Part shown: positions 41,200 to 49,612 of the stretch, piece by piece
Layout: each line of letters starts with the position of its first letter
Position numbering within the stretch: position 1 is the stretch's first letter
Assembly (NCBI RefSeq): GCF_002080455.1
Contig: NZ_CP020555.1
Span: 558,001 to 622,000 of the forward strand
Reading direction: 5' to 3'
From: Streptomyces sp. Sge12
GTDB taxonomy: Bacteria > Actinomycetota > Actinomycetes > Streptomycetales > Streptomycetaceae
Length of the DNA: 64,000 nt
The notes under the pieces: generated by a model
Seen by the model: the letters and a program-made list of their open reading frames with translations, nothing else
Databases searched by the model: none
Told to the model about the DNA's origin: nothing
Translations under genes and position numbers: made by a program

Positions 41200-41882
41200 A
41201 TCCGTCCCTCCAGAATCCTCTCCAGGGCGTCCAGGCCGCGGCTCGCGTTGGACTTCACCGCTCCCCGGCTGATCCCGAGGGTGGCCGCGATCTCCGCCTC
41301 GCTGAGATCGGCCCAGTACCGCAGCACCAGGACCTGGCGGCGGCGCGGCGTGAGCCGGCCGAGCGCGGCGAGCACCTCGCGGTGCGCCTCGTCCAGGACC
41401 ACGTGGTCCTCGGCGGACGGGATGTCGGCCGCCGCCGGCGGGGTCCAGGCGCGGACGGTGCGCCTGCGTCGCAGCACGGAGCGCGAGGTGTTGACCACCG
41501 CGGTGCGGAGGTAGCCCAGCGCGTTGTCGACCTCGGTGATCTGCTCCCCGTGCCGCCGGTACAGGGCGGTGAAGGCGTCCTGGACCACGTCCTCGGCGGT
41601 GGCCAGGTCGTCGACGAGCAGCACCGCCAGCCGGACCATCCGCAGCCGGTGCGCGTGGTAGAGCTCGCTGACGGTGGGCGGCCGTGCCGCACCGTGGCCG
41701 GTGTGGTCGTACGTGGACGAGTCCCCGTACGAGGACCCGTACGGGGATCGGTACGGGTCCGGGTGCGACCGCGGGAAGGTGGGCGGGGCCGGGCGCTCGC
41801 GGCGCAGCAACGACCAAAGGCCCCGCCACGCCCGGCCGAAGCCGGGCGTGAGGGGGCCGACGGGTGGTGCGAGTTGGAGCAC
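41196..41882 (-). CDS. ECF RNA polymerase sigma factor
   Basis: A 228-aa sigma factor. Region 2 is seen in LYHAHRLRMVRLAVLLVDDLATAEDVVQDAFTALYRR, region 4 in LTPRRRQVLVLRYWADLSEAEIAATLGISRGAVKSNASRGLDAL. A ~65-residue N-terminal extension contains a Tyr/Ser/Pro/Asp-rich repeat (DPYRSPYGSSYGDSSTYD). The GTG at 41882 follows GAGGAA, which overlaps the stop of the LAHTG gene, so all three genes are translated in tandem. Target promoters are unknown. Confidence 0.88.
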   Translation of the reverse strand: MLQLAPPVGPLTPGFGRAWRGLWSLLRRERPAPPTFPRSHPDPYRSPYGSSYGDSSTYDHTGHGAARPPTVSELYHAHRLRMVRLAVLLVDDLATAEDVVQDAFTALYRRHGEQITEVDNALGYLRTAVVNTSRSVLRRRRTVRAWTPPAAADIPSAEDHVVLDEAHREVLAALGRLTPRRRQVLVLRYWADLSEAEIAATLGISRGAVKSNASRGLDALERILEGRI

Positions 41883-41890
41883 GGGATTCC

Positions 41891-42337
41891 TCAGCTGTTC
41901 GCGCGGCGCCGCACGGCGTACAGGGCTCCGGCGCCGGCGAGGACCAGCCCGGTGGCCCCCGCACCCATGGCGATGGTGGTCGCCGAGGAGCCAGTATGCG
42001 CGAGCTCCGGCGCGCCGGGGGCGGCGGCCGGGCCGGAGGGGGACGCGCTGGGCCTGACCTCGGACCCCGGGGCCGACGGACTGGCGCTGGGCGCAGCGCT
42101 CGGGGACGCGCTCCTCGTGTCCGATCCCGCACTCGGCGGGGTGCTCACCGACGGGGAGGGCTTGACCGCGCCCGCGGAGGGCGAGGCGCTGGAGGGCACG
42201 CTGACCGACGGGGAAGGCGCGGCCGAGCCGCCGCTCGCGGCGAAGGCGGGACCGGCGAGGGCGACGGCCACCCCGGCGGCGGCAGCGGTGACGGCCGTAC
42301 GTCGGAAGGCCGGGGGGACACGCTTCAGGTTCTTCAC
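41891..42337 (-). CDS. LAxTG sortase-anchored surface protein
   Basis: A 148-aa exported protein. Signal peptide KNLKRVPPAFRRTAVTAAAAGVAVALA, then ~75 residues of Ser/Pro/Ala repeats, and a sorting signal LAHTG followed by a helix (TIAMGAGATGLVLAGAGALYAV) and RRRANS. LAxTG is the class E sortase motif of Streptomyces, which links proteins to peptidoglycan. No sortase gene is in the window. It heads the operon with the sigma factor, an unusual linkage. Confidence 0.88.
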   Translation of the reverse strand: MKNLKRVPPAFRRTAVTAAAAGVAVALAGPAFAASGGSAAPSPSVSVPSSASPSAGAVKPSPSVSTPPSAGSDTRSASPSAAPSASPSAPGSEVRPSASPSGPAAAPGAPELAHTGSSATTIAMGAGATGLVLAGAGALYAVRRRANS

Positions 42338-42380
42338 GGTGGATCTCCACGGTCGGGTCGAGGGCGCGGGACCACGCCCT

Positions 42381-43079
42381 TCACCCCCGCACGACGCGCG
42401 ACCCCCCGGGAGGTTGCCGCCGTTCCGGAAAAACTTTCGGACCGGTTTCCGGCAGCCCGTCCCCTGGGCGACGCCCGCGACGAACCACCTCGTCGGGGGC
42501 GGCGCGGATCCCCCGGTTCCGGGCCGGCCGGCCGACGACCGCCTCCCGCAGGGCGGGCGCGCCCTGCGGGGTGAGCGCCGCGAGCACTTGGCGCTCGGCC
42601 TGCAGCCAGGCCGTGCGCGGGAAGGCGGTCAGGTCGGGGACGCCGCGCGAGGGGTCGATCCGGCACGGTACGGCGCGCAGGGCGGCGACGAGGCCGCCGC
42701 GCGCCGCTGCCGGTGAGGGTGCCGCTGTCGGCGCGGCCGCCGGGGGCGGGGCGGCGACGACCACCGTGCCGCCGCGGACCCGGCCGCTGACTTGGCCGGT
42801 CTCCGCGAGTCGCTGGTAGGCCTCGGTGACGAGCCCCCGGGAGACCCGCAGTTCGGCGGCGAGGATGCGGGTGCCGGGGAGCCTGCTGCCGACGGGGAGG
42901 GTGCCGTCGGCGGTGGCGGTGCGGAGCCGGCCCGCCAGCCACTCGGTACGGCCGCCCGGCGGGGCCTGGCCGGACCGCACGCCGCGGTCGGGCGTGCGGT
43001 CGCAGCGCAGCGACCGGGCAGCCGCGTCCCGTGTCCCCGTGAACCGGCCTTGTCCCGGTCGGCCGATCCGGCCGGTCAC
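42381..43079 (-). pseudogene. decayed MocR/PdxR-type GntR regulator
   Basis: The N-half is a good GntR helix-turn-helix (AGRLRTATADGTLPVGSRLPGTRILAAELRVSRGLVTEAYQRLAETGQ). The aminotransferase-like half begins (DPSRGVPDLTAFPRTAWLQAERQVLAAL, ALREAVVG, ARNRGIRAAPDEVV) but lacks the LGYGDP stretch and then loses sense. Intact MocR proteins are ~450 aa; here the frame ends at 232. The first ~40 residues before the HTH also look non-coding. Truncation and an internal deletion are inferred. Confidence 0.7.
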
Positions 43080-43126
43080 GGGCTCCGGCGGAGCACACGC
43101 CCGGGCCCGTCACACGCCGCGGCGGG

Positions 43127-43756
43127 TCACGCGCTCCGGCGGGCGTAGCAGAAGAGGTGCTCCTCGGGGACCGCCCGGTCGTCGGCGGGCTGGAAGTGCG
43201 CGGTGTGGTGGTGCAGCACCTCCAGGCCCCGGTCGGCGAGGCGGGCCAGGTGGTCCGCGGTGGAAAGGCTGCTGACGGTGACCTCGTGGCCCATCCACTC
43301 GATGTCCAGTCCCCGGATGTCCCCCGGCACCGTGGCCATCACGAAGTACCCGCCGGGCGCGACCCAGGACGCCATCCGGTCCAGTGCCCCGGCGACCTCC
43401 GGCTGGTCCATCACCAGCAGCGGGAAGAAGGAGCACACCGCGTCGAAATCGGCCCGCTCCGGCGTGTAGGTGCGTACGTCGGCCTGCTCGAAACGGGCCT
43501 GCGGGACTCTGGCGCGGGCCAGTTCGACCATGGCGGCCGAGACGTCGATGCCGGTGACGGCGCAGCCGGCCCGGGCCAGCGTCTCCGCGGTGGGCCGGCC
43601 GGTGCCGCTGCCCACGTCCAGGACCCTTGCTCCGGCGGGCAGTCGGGCGGTGAGCCAGTCCAGTGCAGCCAGTTGGCCCGGAACGCGCCCGAACACCTCC
43701 TCGTAGCGCTCGCCCATCTCGTCGAACACCTCTGCCGCGGACTTGCGTTGACTCAT
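43127..43756 (-). CDS. class I SAM-dependent methyltransferase
   Basis: A 209-aa methyltransferase. Motif I is VLDVGSGTGRPTAETLARAG, post-I GIDVSAAMVELAR, motif II FDAVCSFFPLLVMDQ, and ALDRMASWVAPGGYFVMATVPGD follows. GGAGGGG precedes the ATG at 43756. The acceptor is unknown; the Methyltransf_25-type core suits small molecules. Single gene. Confidence 0.88.
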   Translation of the reverse strand: MSQRKSAAEVFDEMGERYEEVFGRVPGQLAALDWLTARLPAGARVLDVGSGTGRPTAETLARAGCAVTGIDVSAAMVELARARVPQARFEQADVRTYTPERADFDAVCSFFPLLVMDQPEVAGALDRMASWVAPGGYFVMATVPGDIRGLDIEWMGHEVTVSSLSTADHLARLADRGLEVLHHHTAHFQPADDRAVPEEHLFCYARRSA

Positions 43757-43854
43757 CGAGCCACCCCTCCGTCGTCGCCGGGGCACCACCGTACCGGCCG
43801 GATCCCCGGGCCGCGCAGCATCCGGCCCGGGGAGCGGAGACGCCCCGGCGGGGA

Positions 43855-44229
43855 TCAGGTGGAGGCCGGGACGAGGACCACGGCCGTCCCGTACGCGCAC
43901 ACTTCGGTGCCCACGTCGGAGGCGTCGGTGACGTCGAAGCGCATCATGAGCACGGCGTTGCCGCCGCGCGCCTTCGCCTGTTCGATGAGGCGGTCCATGG
44001 CCTGGTTGCGGGTCTCCACCAAGGTCTTGGTGAGCCCCTTCAGCTCGCCGCCGATCATCGACTTCAGTCCCGCGCCGATCTGGCTGCCCAGGTGGCGGGA
44101 GCGGACGGTGAGGCCGAAGACCTCTCCGATCACCCGCTCGACCCGGTAGCCGGGAACGTCGTTGGTCGTCACGACGAGGACGCCGCTCTCGTGCGCGCCG
44201 GCGCCGCCGCCGTAGTCATCGATACCCAT
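43855..44229 (-). CDS. YbjQ-family (UPF0145) protein
   Basis: A 124-aa protein. GVLVVTTNDVPGYRVERVIGEVFGLTVRSRHLGSQIGAGLKSMIGGELKGLTKTLVETRNQAMDRLIEQAKARGGNAV, then VLMMRFDV and VCAYGTAVVL, is a full YbjQ domain; such proteins form oligomeric rings, once annotated as heavy-metal binding. Start at ATG 44229. Function unknown. Confidence 0.88.
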   Translation of the reverse strand: MGIDDYGGGAGAHESGVLVVTTNDVPGYRVERVIGEVFGLTVRSRHLGSQIGAGLKSMIGGELKGLTKTLVETRNQAMDRLIEQAKARGGNAVLMMRFDVTDASDVGTEVCAYGTAVVLVPAST

Positions 44230-44279
44230 GGCACCCACTCTGGCGCGCGCCGCCGCCCGGCGCACCCCGAATCGCGCGA

Positions 44280-44972
44280 TCAGGGCATCCGGGCCGCCAG
44301 GCCGAACTCGTATGCGAGGACCACGGCCTGGGCGCGGCTGGACAGGGCCAGTTTGCTCATGCAGCGGTGGACGTGGGTCTTGACGGTGGCGGCGCTGAGG
44401 ACGAGCCGCCCGGCGATGTCGGCGTTGGACAGTCCGGCCCCGACCAGCGCGAGCACTTCGCGCTCGCGCGGGGTCAGGGCGGCCAGTCCCGGGTGCGGGG
44501 TCCGGGCGACGGGGGCGGCGTAGGAGTCGATCAGTCCCCGCAGGGCCCGGGGGCTGAACAGCATCTCGCCGGCGTGGACGGTGGCGATGGCGGCGAGCAG
44601 GCGCTCGGGCGGGGTGTCCTTGACGAGGAAGCCGCTGGCGCCGACCCGCAGGGCGCGCAGGACGTACTCGTCGGAGTCGAAGGTGGTCAGGACGAGCACC
44701 TTGGGCCCGCCGCCGGAGTACTCACCCTGTTCGTCGCGTCCGCCGTGCGCGGCCAGGATCCGCTCGGTGGCGGTGATGCCGTCCGTGCCGGGCATCCGGA
44801 TGTCCATGAGGACGACGTCCGGGCGGGTCTCGGCGGCGAGCCGGACCGCCTCCTCGCCGTCGCCGGCCTCGCCTGCCACCTCGTAGCCCGGTGCGGCGTT
44901 CAGCAGCGCGGTCAGTCCGGACCGGATCAGGAACTGGTCATCGACGACGAGTACGGACGGCATTCCCGTCAT
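44280..44972 (-). CDS. NarL/LuxR-family response regulator
   Basis: A 230-aa response regulator. The receiver domain has DDQFLIRSG, phospho-acceptor Asp in VVLMDIRMPGTDG, Thr in VLTTFD and Lys in FLVKDTPPERLLAAI; the C-terminal LuxR HTH is LTPREREVLALVGAGLSNADIAGRLVLSAATVKTHVHRCMSKL. ATGs at 44972 and 44963 both have GGAGGGG in range. The usual partner histidine kinase is missing; only a kinase-like scrap (44938-45207) precedes it, so it is orphaned or phosphorylated by another kinase. Confidence 0.9.
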   Translation of the reverse strand: MTGMPSVLVVDDQFLIRSGLTALLNAAPGYEVAGEAGDGEEAVRLAAETRPDVVLMDIRMPGTDGITATERILAAHGGRDEQGEYSGGGPKVLVLTTFDSDEYVLRALRVGASGFLVKDTPPERLLAAIATVHAGEMLFSPRALRGLIDSYAAPVARTPHPGLAALTPREREVLALVGAGLSNADIAGRLVLSAATVKTHVHRCMSKLALSSRAQAVVLAYEFGLAARMP

Positions 44973-45207
44973 CCCCTCCCCCTCGCGGCACGGACGGCGC
45001 CTGATAGATCGTCGCCCGCTCACGCATGTCGATCAACCCCTGACCGGCGGTTCCGGCGTGCGGACCTCGCCGGATCGCAGTGCGGTCCGACCGGTCGGCA
45101 AGCATGCCGACGGGGATCCGCAGCGGTCCGGATGCATACGCGTTCCCGCCGGCGACCGGAAGCCCGGTGCGGATCGGGACCGCTGCGGGACGTGTACCAA
45201 CGTGCAT
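44938..45207 (-). pseudogene. histidine-kinase C-terminal scrap, still translatable
   Basis: An 89-codon frame starting at ATG 45207 with AAGGGGG five bases upstream and a TATACA -10-like element at 45240-45235. Its latter half reads GTAGQGLIDMRERATIYQ, the end of NarX/DesK-type kinases (GxGLxGMRERxxxxGG). The ATP-binding N-box and dimerisation domains are gone. It overlaps the response-regulator start by 35 bases. Likely the remains of the cognate kinase; whether the peptide is made is unknown. Confidence 0.45.
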
Positions 45208-45369
45208 GTCAACCCCCTTGAGTACCCCCCAGGTTGTATAGCGTCGCCACCCAGGGTGGTAGGCCGGTCTCAACCCGTGGATGGGCGCGGCCGGGAGCGG
45301 TACGCCCGTAGATTCTCCTGCGCCGGTCCACCGGCCGGCACCGGCCCTGTCCCCCCGGGGCCCCGCGCC

Positions 45370-45403
45370 GCGGCCGTGCCCGTTCGGGGGCGGGCACGGC
45401 CGC
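45370..45403. terminator. 13-bp perfect hairpin
   Basis: GCGGCCGTGCCCG and its complement around an 8-base loop lie in the 300-bp gap between the kinase scrap and the SUFU-domain gene. No T-run; terminator or leader structure. Confidence 0.45.
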
Positions 45404-45510
45404 CGCACGCCGCCCCGGCACCCTCGGCGGATGACGTGCGGTGCTTCGGCTGCTGACGTACGCGACCGCGCAGCTTGTCCTGGTGCCGGTAAGCGGTCGG
45501 GCCGGGCCGG

Positions 45511-46116
45511 ATGATCGAGGTCTGGCATGACCGCGCGGTGAGCGATGCGAAGGTGCCGGCTGCGGAGTCCGTTGAGTCACATGTCCGGGCGTATTTCGAA
45601 GGACATTCCGTGGAGGTCGTTGTCCGCGATCTGGGCGCGGGCCGGCGCGAGGCCGTGCCCGACCTCCGGATTCTCGTGGTGAGCCCTGGTCCGCGCAGCG
45701 ACAGTTGGGCCTATGTGACGGCAGGGTGCTGGGCCGCGATGGAGGAGGAAGGCCACGGGCTTGAGTTCGTCATGACGGCCCGCTGCCGGGACCAGCGGTT
45801 CATCGACCTCATGGCCATGATCGCCTACTACCACTGCGGAGGGCATCAGCTGGATCTGGAGCACAGCATGCCGATCGGTGAACCATGGGTGCCGGGCTCG
45901 GCCTGCGACCACCTGCTGATCAGCCTGCCCTATCTTCACGGGCCCGACCTCGAACACTGTCCACTGCCTGGGGGGCATGCCCGCATCCTGTGGGCCTTGC
46001 CTGTGACGGCTGCCGAAATCGAGTTCCGCAGGCGTGAGGGCCATGAAGCGTTGGAACAGCTCTTCGACGAGGCGGAGATCGTTCCCAGTGATCCCTTCCG
46101 GGCGTCGGTGGCGTGA
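45511..46116 (+). CDS. suppressor-of-fused (SUFU) domain protein
   Basis: A 201-aa protein matching bacterial SUFU-domain proteins: DLRILVVSPGPRSDSWAYVTAGCWAAMEEEGHGLEFVMTARCRDQRFIDLMAMIAYYH, the GHQLDLEHSMPIGEPWVPGSACDHLLISLPYLHGPDLEHC stretch, and ILWALPVTAAEIEFRRREGHEALEQLFDEA. In bacteria these often occur as immunity proteins beside polymorphic toxins. No toxin gene is adjacent. ATG 45511 or GTG 45538 could be the start. Base composition is slightly lower in G/C at third positions. Confidence 0.8.
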   Translation: MIEVWHDRAVSDAKVPAAESVESHVRAYFEGHSVEVVVRDLGAGRREAVPDLRILVVSPGPRSDSWAYVTAGCWAAMEEEGHGLEFVMTARCRDQRFIDLMAMIAYYHCGGHQLDLEHSMPIGEPWVPGSACDHLLISLPYLHGPDLEHCPLPGGHARILWALPVTAAEIEFRRREGHEALEQLFDEAEIVPSDPFRASVA

Positions 46117-46235
46117 GGCACCGTAGCAACGCATGCCCCATGGGGCGGCCGTCCGGACCGACTCCCATCCAGGTACGCCGCCCCGGTTCCACCGCACAGG
46201 CCCCTCGTTGCTCAGGGGGACAGGGCCCATGGGCT

Positions 46236-46457
46236 TCAGCCGCGTTCCCAGTAGGCGCAGGAGCGCGGGATGTCCCCGGCCGCTGTGGTCGGGTCGGGGC
46301 AGCTTGACGGCGTGCCGCTCGGGGCGGGAGCCCGCTCCCAGTGGGTCGGCCCCGAACCGGGATCCCCCGATGCGTCGAGGTGGAGAGTGGCTGCGCCACA
46401 TGCCAACACGAGCGCCAACCAGCCCGCCCCCGCCCACCACCAGACCGTCCGTGACAC
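46236..46457 (-). CDS. small membrane-anchored or secreted protein
   Basis: A 73-aa reading frame starting with GTG at 46457, eight bases after GAGGGGGA. VWWWAGAGWLALVLACGAATL is a membrane helix or signal peptide with a possible lipobox-like cysteine; the remaining ~45 residues are Pro/Ser/Gly-rich with two cysteines (SSCPDP, RSCAYW). No family recognised. It lies just downstream of the serine hydrolase gene on the same strand. Confidence 0.5.
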   Translation of the reverse strand: MSRTVWWWAGAGWLALVLACGAATLHLDASGDPGSGPTHWERAPAPSGTPSSCPDPTTAAGDIPRSCAYWERG

Positions 46458-46564
46458 CGCTCCCCCTCGACCCCGATCGCCCCGGGAGCGGTCTGCCGTG
46501 CAGAGCCGCGCGTCCCCCCGGACGTCACGATGGTCCCACGCCGCCCCCGGAGCCGGACACGGCG

Positions 46565-47683
46565 TCAGTCGTCCATGGCCAGGCGGTACAGCGTCGCAAG
46601 CGCGTCGTCGATGGGGTGGGGCTGCGGCGTACCGGAAGAGTCGAGGCTGTTCCACCTCTGCAGGTTCACCGCGACTGCCATCTGCCGCGCGCCGTCGGCA
46701 CGGGTCATGGCCAGCGCTCCCCCGCCCCAGACCGTGCCGCCGTGCCCCCAGTAGGTGCTCCGGCCCGGGCCTTCCATCGGGTGCAGGCCGAGGCCGTAGT
46801 CGATCGTCCTCCCCTCTTGGGAGACGACCGGGACCGTGCGTTGCATCTGCGCCAGCGACGACGGGCCGACGATCTCCCCGGCCAGCAGCAGGCCGTAGAA
46901 GCGGTTGAGGTCCGCGACGGTCGATATCAGTGAGGCCGACGGCCCCACCCACGACATGTCGTAGACGCTGTAGTCGCGCGGCGGGTCGATCATGCCGAAC
47001 CACGCCTCGTAGAGCTGCGAGTGCGGCCCGTCGACGTACGGTCCGGCGGGGAGTCGGGTGTCCCGGAGCCCGGCGCGCTCGATGACGTTCCGGGTGATGT
47101 ACTGCTCGGCCGTAGTGCCGGTCACCTGTTCCAGGAGTTCGACGAGGAGCAGGTAGTTGGTGTTGGAGTACACCCCCGGCCGACCGCCCGGGGTGCCGAC
47201 GGCAGGTGCGGCGACGCCCATCCCGATCAGTTCGGTGGGGTCGAACCGCGTGAACCGGTGGTCGTCCAGGCTCTGGGGTCCGGTGTCCGCGAGGGCGGGG
47301 AACGCCTTGAGGGAGGGGTAGGCGTACGGGAGGTACTCGGCGAGGCCGCTGGTGTGGTCGAGCAGCATCCGGACCGTGATCGCGGCACCGCGTTCGCCGG
47401 GCACCAGCTTCGGAAGGTACCGGCCGATCGGTACGTCGAGGCCGATCCGGCCGCTCTCGACCTGCTGCAGGACCGCCGCGGCAGTGAACGTCTTGGTGAT
47501 GCTGCCGACGCGGTGGCGCATGTCGGCGCAGACGGGGCGGCCGGTGGCGACATCGGCGACCCCCGCGGCGCCGCGCCAGACCCGGTCGCCGTCGCGCACC
47601 TCGGCGAACAGGCCCGGCATCCCGGCGCGGTGCACGTTTTCGATGGCCGCGTCCAGCGCCGCGAAATCCAGTGGGTTCTTCAC
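46565..47683 (-). CDS. serine hydrolase of the beta-lactamase/DD-peptidase family
   Basis: A 372-aa class C-type serine hydrolase. The SxxK motif is in RVGSITKTFTAAAVLQQ, YxN in GVYSNTNYLLLVELLEQVTG, and the HxG-type motif in YWGHGGTVWGGGALAM. No signal peptide is present with the GTG start at 47683, so a cytosolic esterase or peptidase is likelier than a secreted carboxypeptidase, unless an upstream start is used. It is divergent from a TetR regulator with a 19-bp palindrome between them. Confidence 0.85.
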   Translation of the reverse strand: MKNPLDFAALDAAIENVHRAGMPGLFAEVRDGDRVWRGAAGVADVATGRPVCADMRHRVGSITKTFTAAAVLQQVESGRIGLDVPIGRYLPKLVPGERGAAITVRMLLDHTSGLAEYLPYAYPSLKAFPALADTGPQSLDDHRFTRFDPTELIGMGVAAPAVGTPGGRPGVYSNTNYLLLVELLEQVTGTTAEQYITRNVIERAGLRDTRLPAGPYVDGPHSQLYEAWFGMIDPPRDYSVYDMSWVGPSASLISTVADLNRFYGLLLAGEIVGPSSLAQMQRTVPVVSQEGRTIDYGLGLHPMEGPGRSTYWGHGGTVWGGGALAMTRADGARQMAVAVNLQRWNSLDSSGTPQPHPIDDALATLYRLAMDD

Positions 47684-47793
47684 GTCATGCGTCCTTTCGT
47701 CTTCCCCGGGGCGAGCTCCGCAGCGGGTCGCCCGACCCGGACAACAGGGCACGAGTGGCGTGCCGGCCCGCCCGGCACGCTCATGTCCTCATT

Positions 47794-47812
47794 ATGCACG
47801 CGGTGCGTGCAT
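47794..47812. promoter_or_regulatory. 19-bp perfect palindromic operator
   Basis: ATGCACGC-GGT-GCGTGCAT lies between the divergent serine-hydrolase and TetR genes, 43 bases before the TetR start. Confidence 0.65.
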
Positions 47813-47855
47813 CACTGGGTGCACCGGTAGTCTGAGATCCGGCGAGAGGAGCAAG

Positions 47856-48551
47856 ATGGCAGGCCGAAGGCGCTGGACGACCGAAGAGATCCTGGATGCG
47901 GCGGCGGAGCTGCTGCGTACGAGCAGCGCGGATTCGTTCAGCGTGCGCAAGCTGGCCACGGTCCTCGGGACCGATTCCTCCAGCCTCTACCGGCACTTCC
48001 GCAGCAAGACCGAACTGCTGCGCGCGGTCGCCGACCGGATCCTCCTGGCCGCGATGGACGGCTACCGCCCCGAGGGCGACTGGAAGCAGCGCATCACCGC
48101 ACTGGCCTGGCGCGTGCGGGAAGCCTTCGGGCAGCAGCCGCAGCTCGCCGCGATCTGGGGGCGCTACGCATCGAGCGGCACCGGCTCCCGGCTGGTCATG
48201 GAAGAGGTCCTCCAGGCCCTGCGCGCGTCGGGCCTGCCCGACGAGGAGATCCCGGGGCGCTACCACCGGATCGCGATCCTCCTCGCCGCCCTGATCGCCT
48301 CCGAGGCCGGAATCAGCACCGTCACTCCCGAGGAGCACGAACAGGGCATGGAGCTGTTCCGCGTCGCGGTACTGGGCGCCGACCCCGAACGCTTCCCGGC
48401 CCTGGCCCACTTCGCCCGCGAGGTCCGCCCGCTCGGGGCGGATCGCCGCGCCGCGTTCGAGGAGATCCTCGCCGCTCAACTCGCCGACATCGAGGCCGCG
48501 ACCCACCCCAGCCACCCGGGCCGGCAGGGGCGTGGACACCCGAAGGGATAG
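47856..48551 (+). CDS. TetR-family regulator
   Basis: A 231-aa regulator. RRRWTTEEILDAAAELLRTSSADSFSVRKLATVLGTDSSSLYRHFRSKTELLRAVADRIL is the DNA-binding domain; the C-terminal part resembles TetR_C. The start has GAGAGGAG nearby. It likely represses the divergent serine hydrolase through the 47794-47812 palindrome. Confidence 0.9.
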   Translation: MAGRRRWTTEEILDAAAELLRTSSADSFSVRKLATVLGTDSSSLYRHFRSKTELLRAVADRILLAAMDGYRPEGDWKQRITALAWRVREAFGQQPQLAAIWGRYASSGTGSRLVMEEVLQALRASGLPDEEIPGRYHRIAILLAALIASEAGISTVTPEEHEQGMELFRVAVLGADPERFPALAHFAREVRPLGADRRAAFEEILAAQLADIEAATHPSHPGRQGRGHPKG

Positions 48552-48712
48552 GGATGACCGGAGGCTGCACGCCGGTCCCCCGTGCGGCAGGCCGTTCCGG
48601 GGCGCCCCTCGGGAGTGGCGGGAGTAGCCGTTGACGTACCTACGGGCGACCGGCTCGCGCCGTCCTTCCGCGGGGCCGCGGCCGCAACTGCCGGTCGGGC
48701 AGGGCGGTCACG

Positions 48713-49612
48713 TCACGTCACGAGGTGAAGCGACGTTCCCGCGATGCCCAGCCGTACGCTCTGGCCCCAGGTCAGCTCCAGGGCGTCGCTCTCCATTCCG
48801 TCGCCGAAGACCACCATCCGGTCCGACTCCACGGTCAGCTGCAACCCCTGCCCCTGCCCCAACTCGCCGGCGACCTTCGTCGTTCCGGTCGTGGGAGAGG
48901 GCCAGGCCTCGCGCACGAACCACAGGAGCCGCCGGTCGCAGGGTGCGGGCAGACCCGCGCGGCTGCCGCGTTCCAGCCACAGGGAGCGCAGCCAGCCGGT
49001 GGCGCCCGTGCCGGTGCCCACCAGCACCCCGGAGGATGCCTGGGCCTCGCCCGGGCCGTTCTCGCCGTCGGAGCCCAGGCGGTAGCGGGCCGTCTGGTGA
49101 CCGGGTGAACCCAGGTAGATCTCGTTCAGCGCGAGAAGGCGCTGGGTGTCGTCGGCGACGGCCTCGACCATGGTCAGCTCCTCCGCCCGGCTCCCGGCTG
49201 CGGTCGCCGCACGCAGCAGGGCGGCCGCGTCGGCGCAGCGGTGACGGACCAGGACGCCCGGGTTGCGCCCGGGGTCGGTGTCGATGCCCACCACCGGTTG
49301 TCCGCGCAGATACTTCGCGGTGTTGGCGACCAGGCCGTCCTGGCCGACCACGACGACCACGTCCTCCGGGGCGAACAGGAAGCGGTCCAGGTCCGCCCGC
49401 TCCACCCGGGAGTTGCGCCAGGTGAGCGGTACCGCCGCCGCCACCTCCCGCAGCGCCTGCCGCGTGCGCTCGTGGCGGCGGACCACCTCATCGATCGACC
49501 GGCCCCGGCTGGACAGGAAGAAGGCGGCCTGCCCGTGCGTCCCGTGCCGCGCGAGCAGCTCCTCGTACTCGGTCCTGCGGTGCACGATCACCGCCCGCGG
49601 GGCCAGGCTCAC
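48713..49612 (-). CDS. NAD kinase-like protein
   Basis: A 299-aa protein of the NAD/diacylglycerol-kinase fold. The usual GGDGT nucleotide loop appears as VVVGQDGLVANTAKYL, keeping the catalytic Asp but with Gln for the second Gly; LALNEIYLGSP (the NE motif) and GVLVGTGTGATGWLRSL (the TGSTAY-like region) follow. It would phosphorylate NAD or a related substrate, or may have another role. GTG at 49612 overlaps the stop of the SPFH gene, so they are coupled. Confidence 0.8.
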   Translation of the reverse strand: MSLAPRAVIVHRRTEYEELLARHGTHGQAAFFLSSRGRSIDEVVRRHERTRQALREVAAAVPLTWRNSRVERADLDRFLFAPEDVVVVVGQDGLVANTAKYLRGQPVVGIDTDPGRNPGVLVRHRCADAAALLRAATAAGSRAEELTMVEAVADDTQRLLALNEIYLGSPGHQTARYRLGSDGENGPGEAQASSGVLVGTGTGATGWLRSLWLERGSRAGLPAPCDRRLLWFVREAWPSPTTGTTKVAGELGQGQGLQLTVESDRMVVFGDGMESDALELTWGQSVRLGIAGTSLHLVT

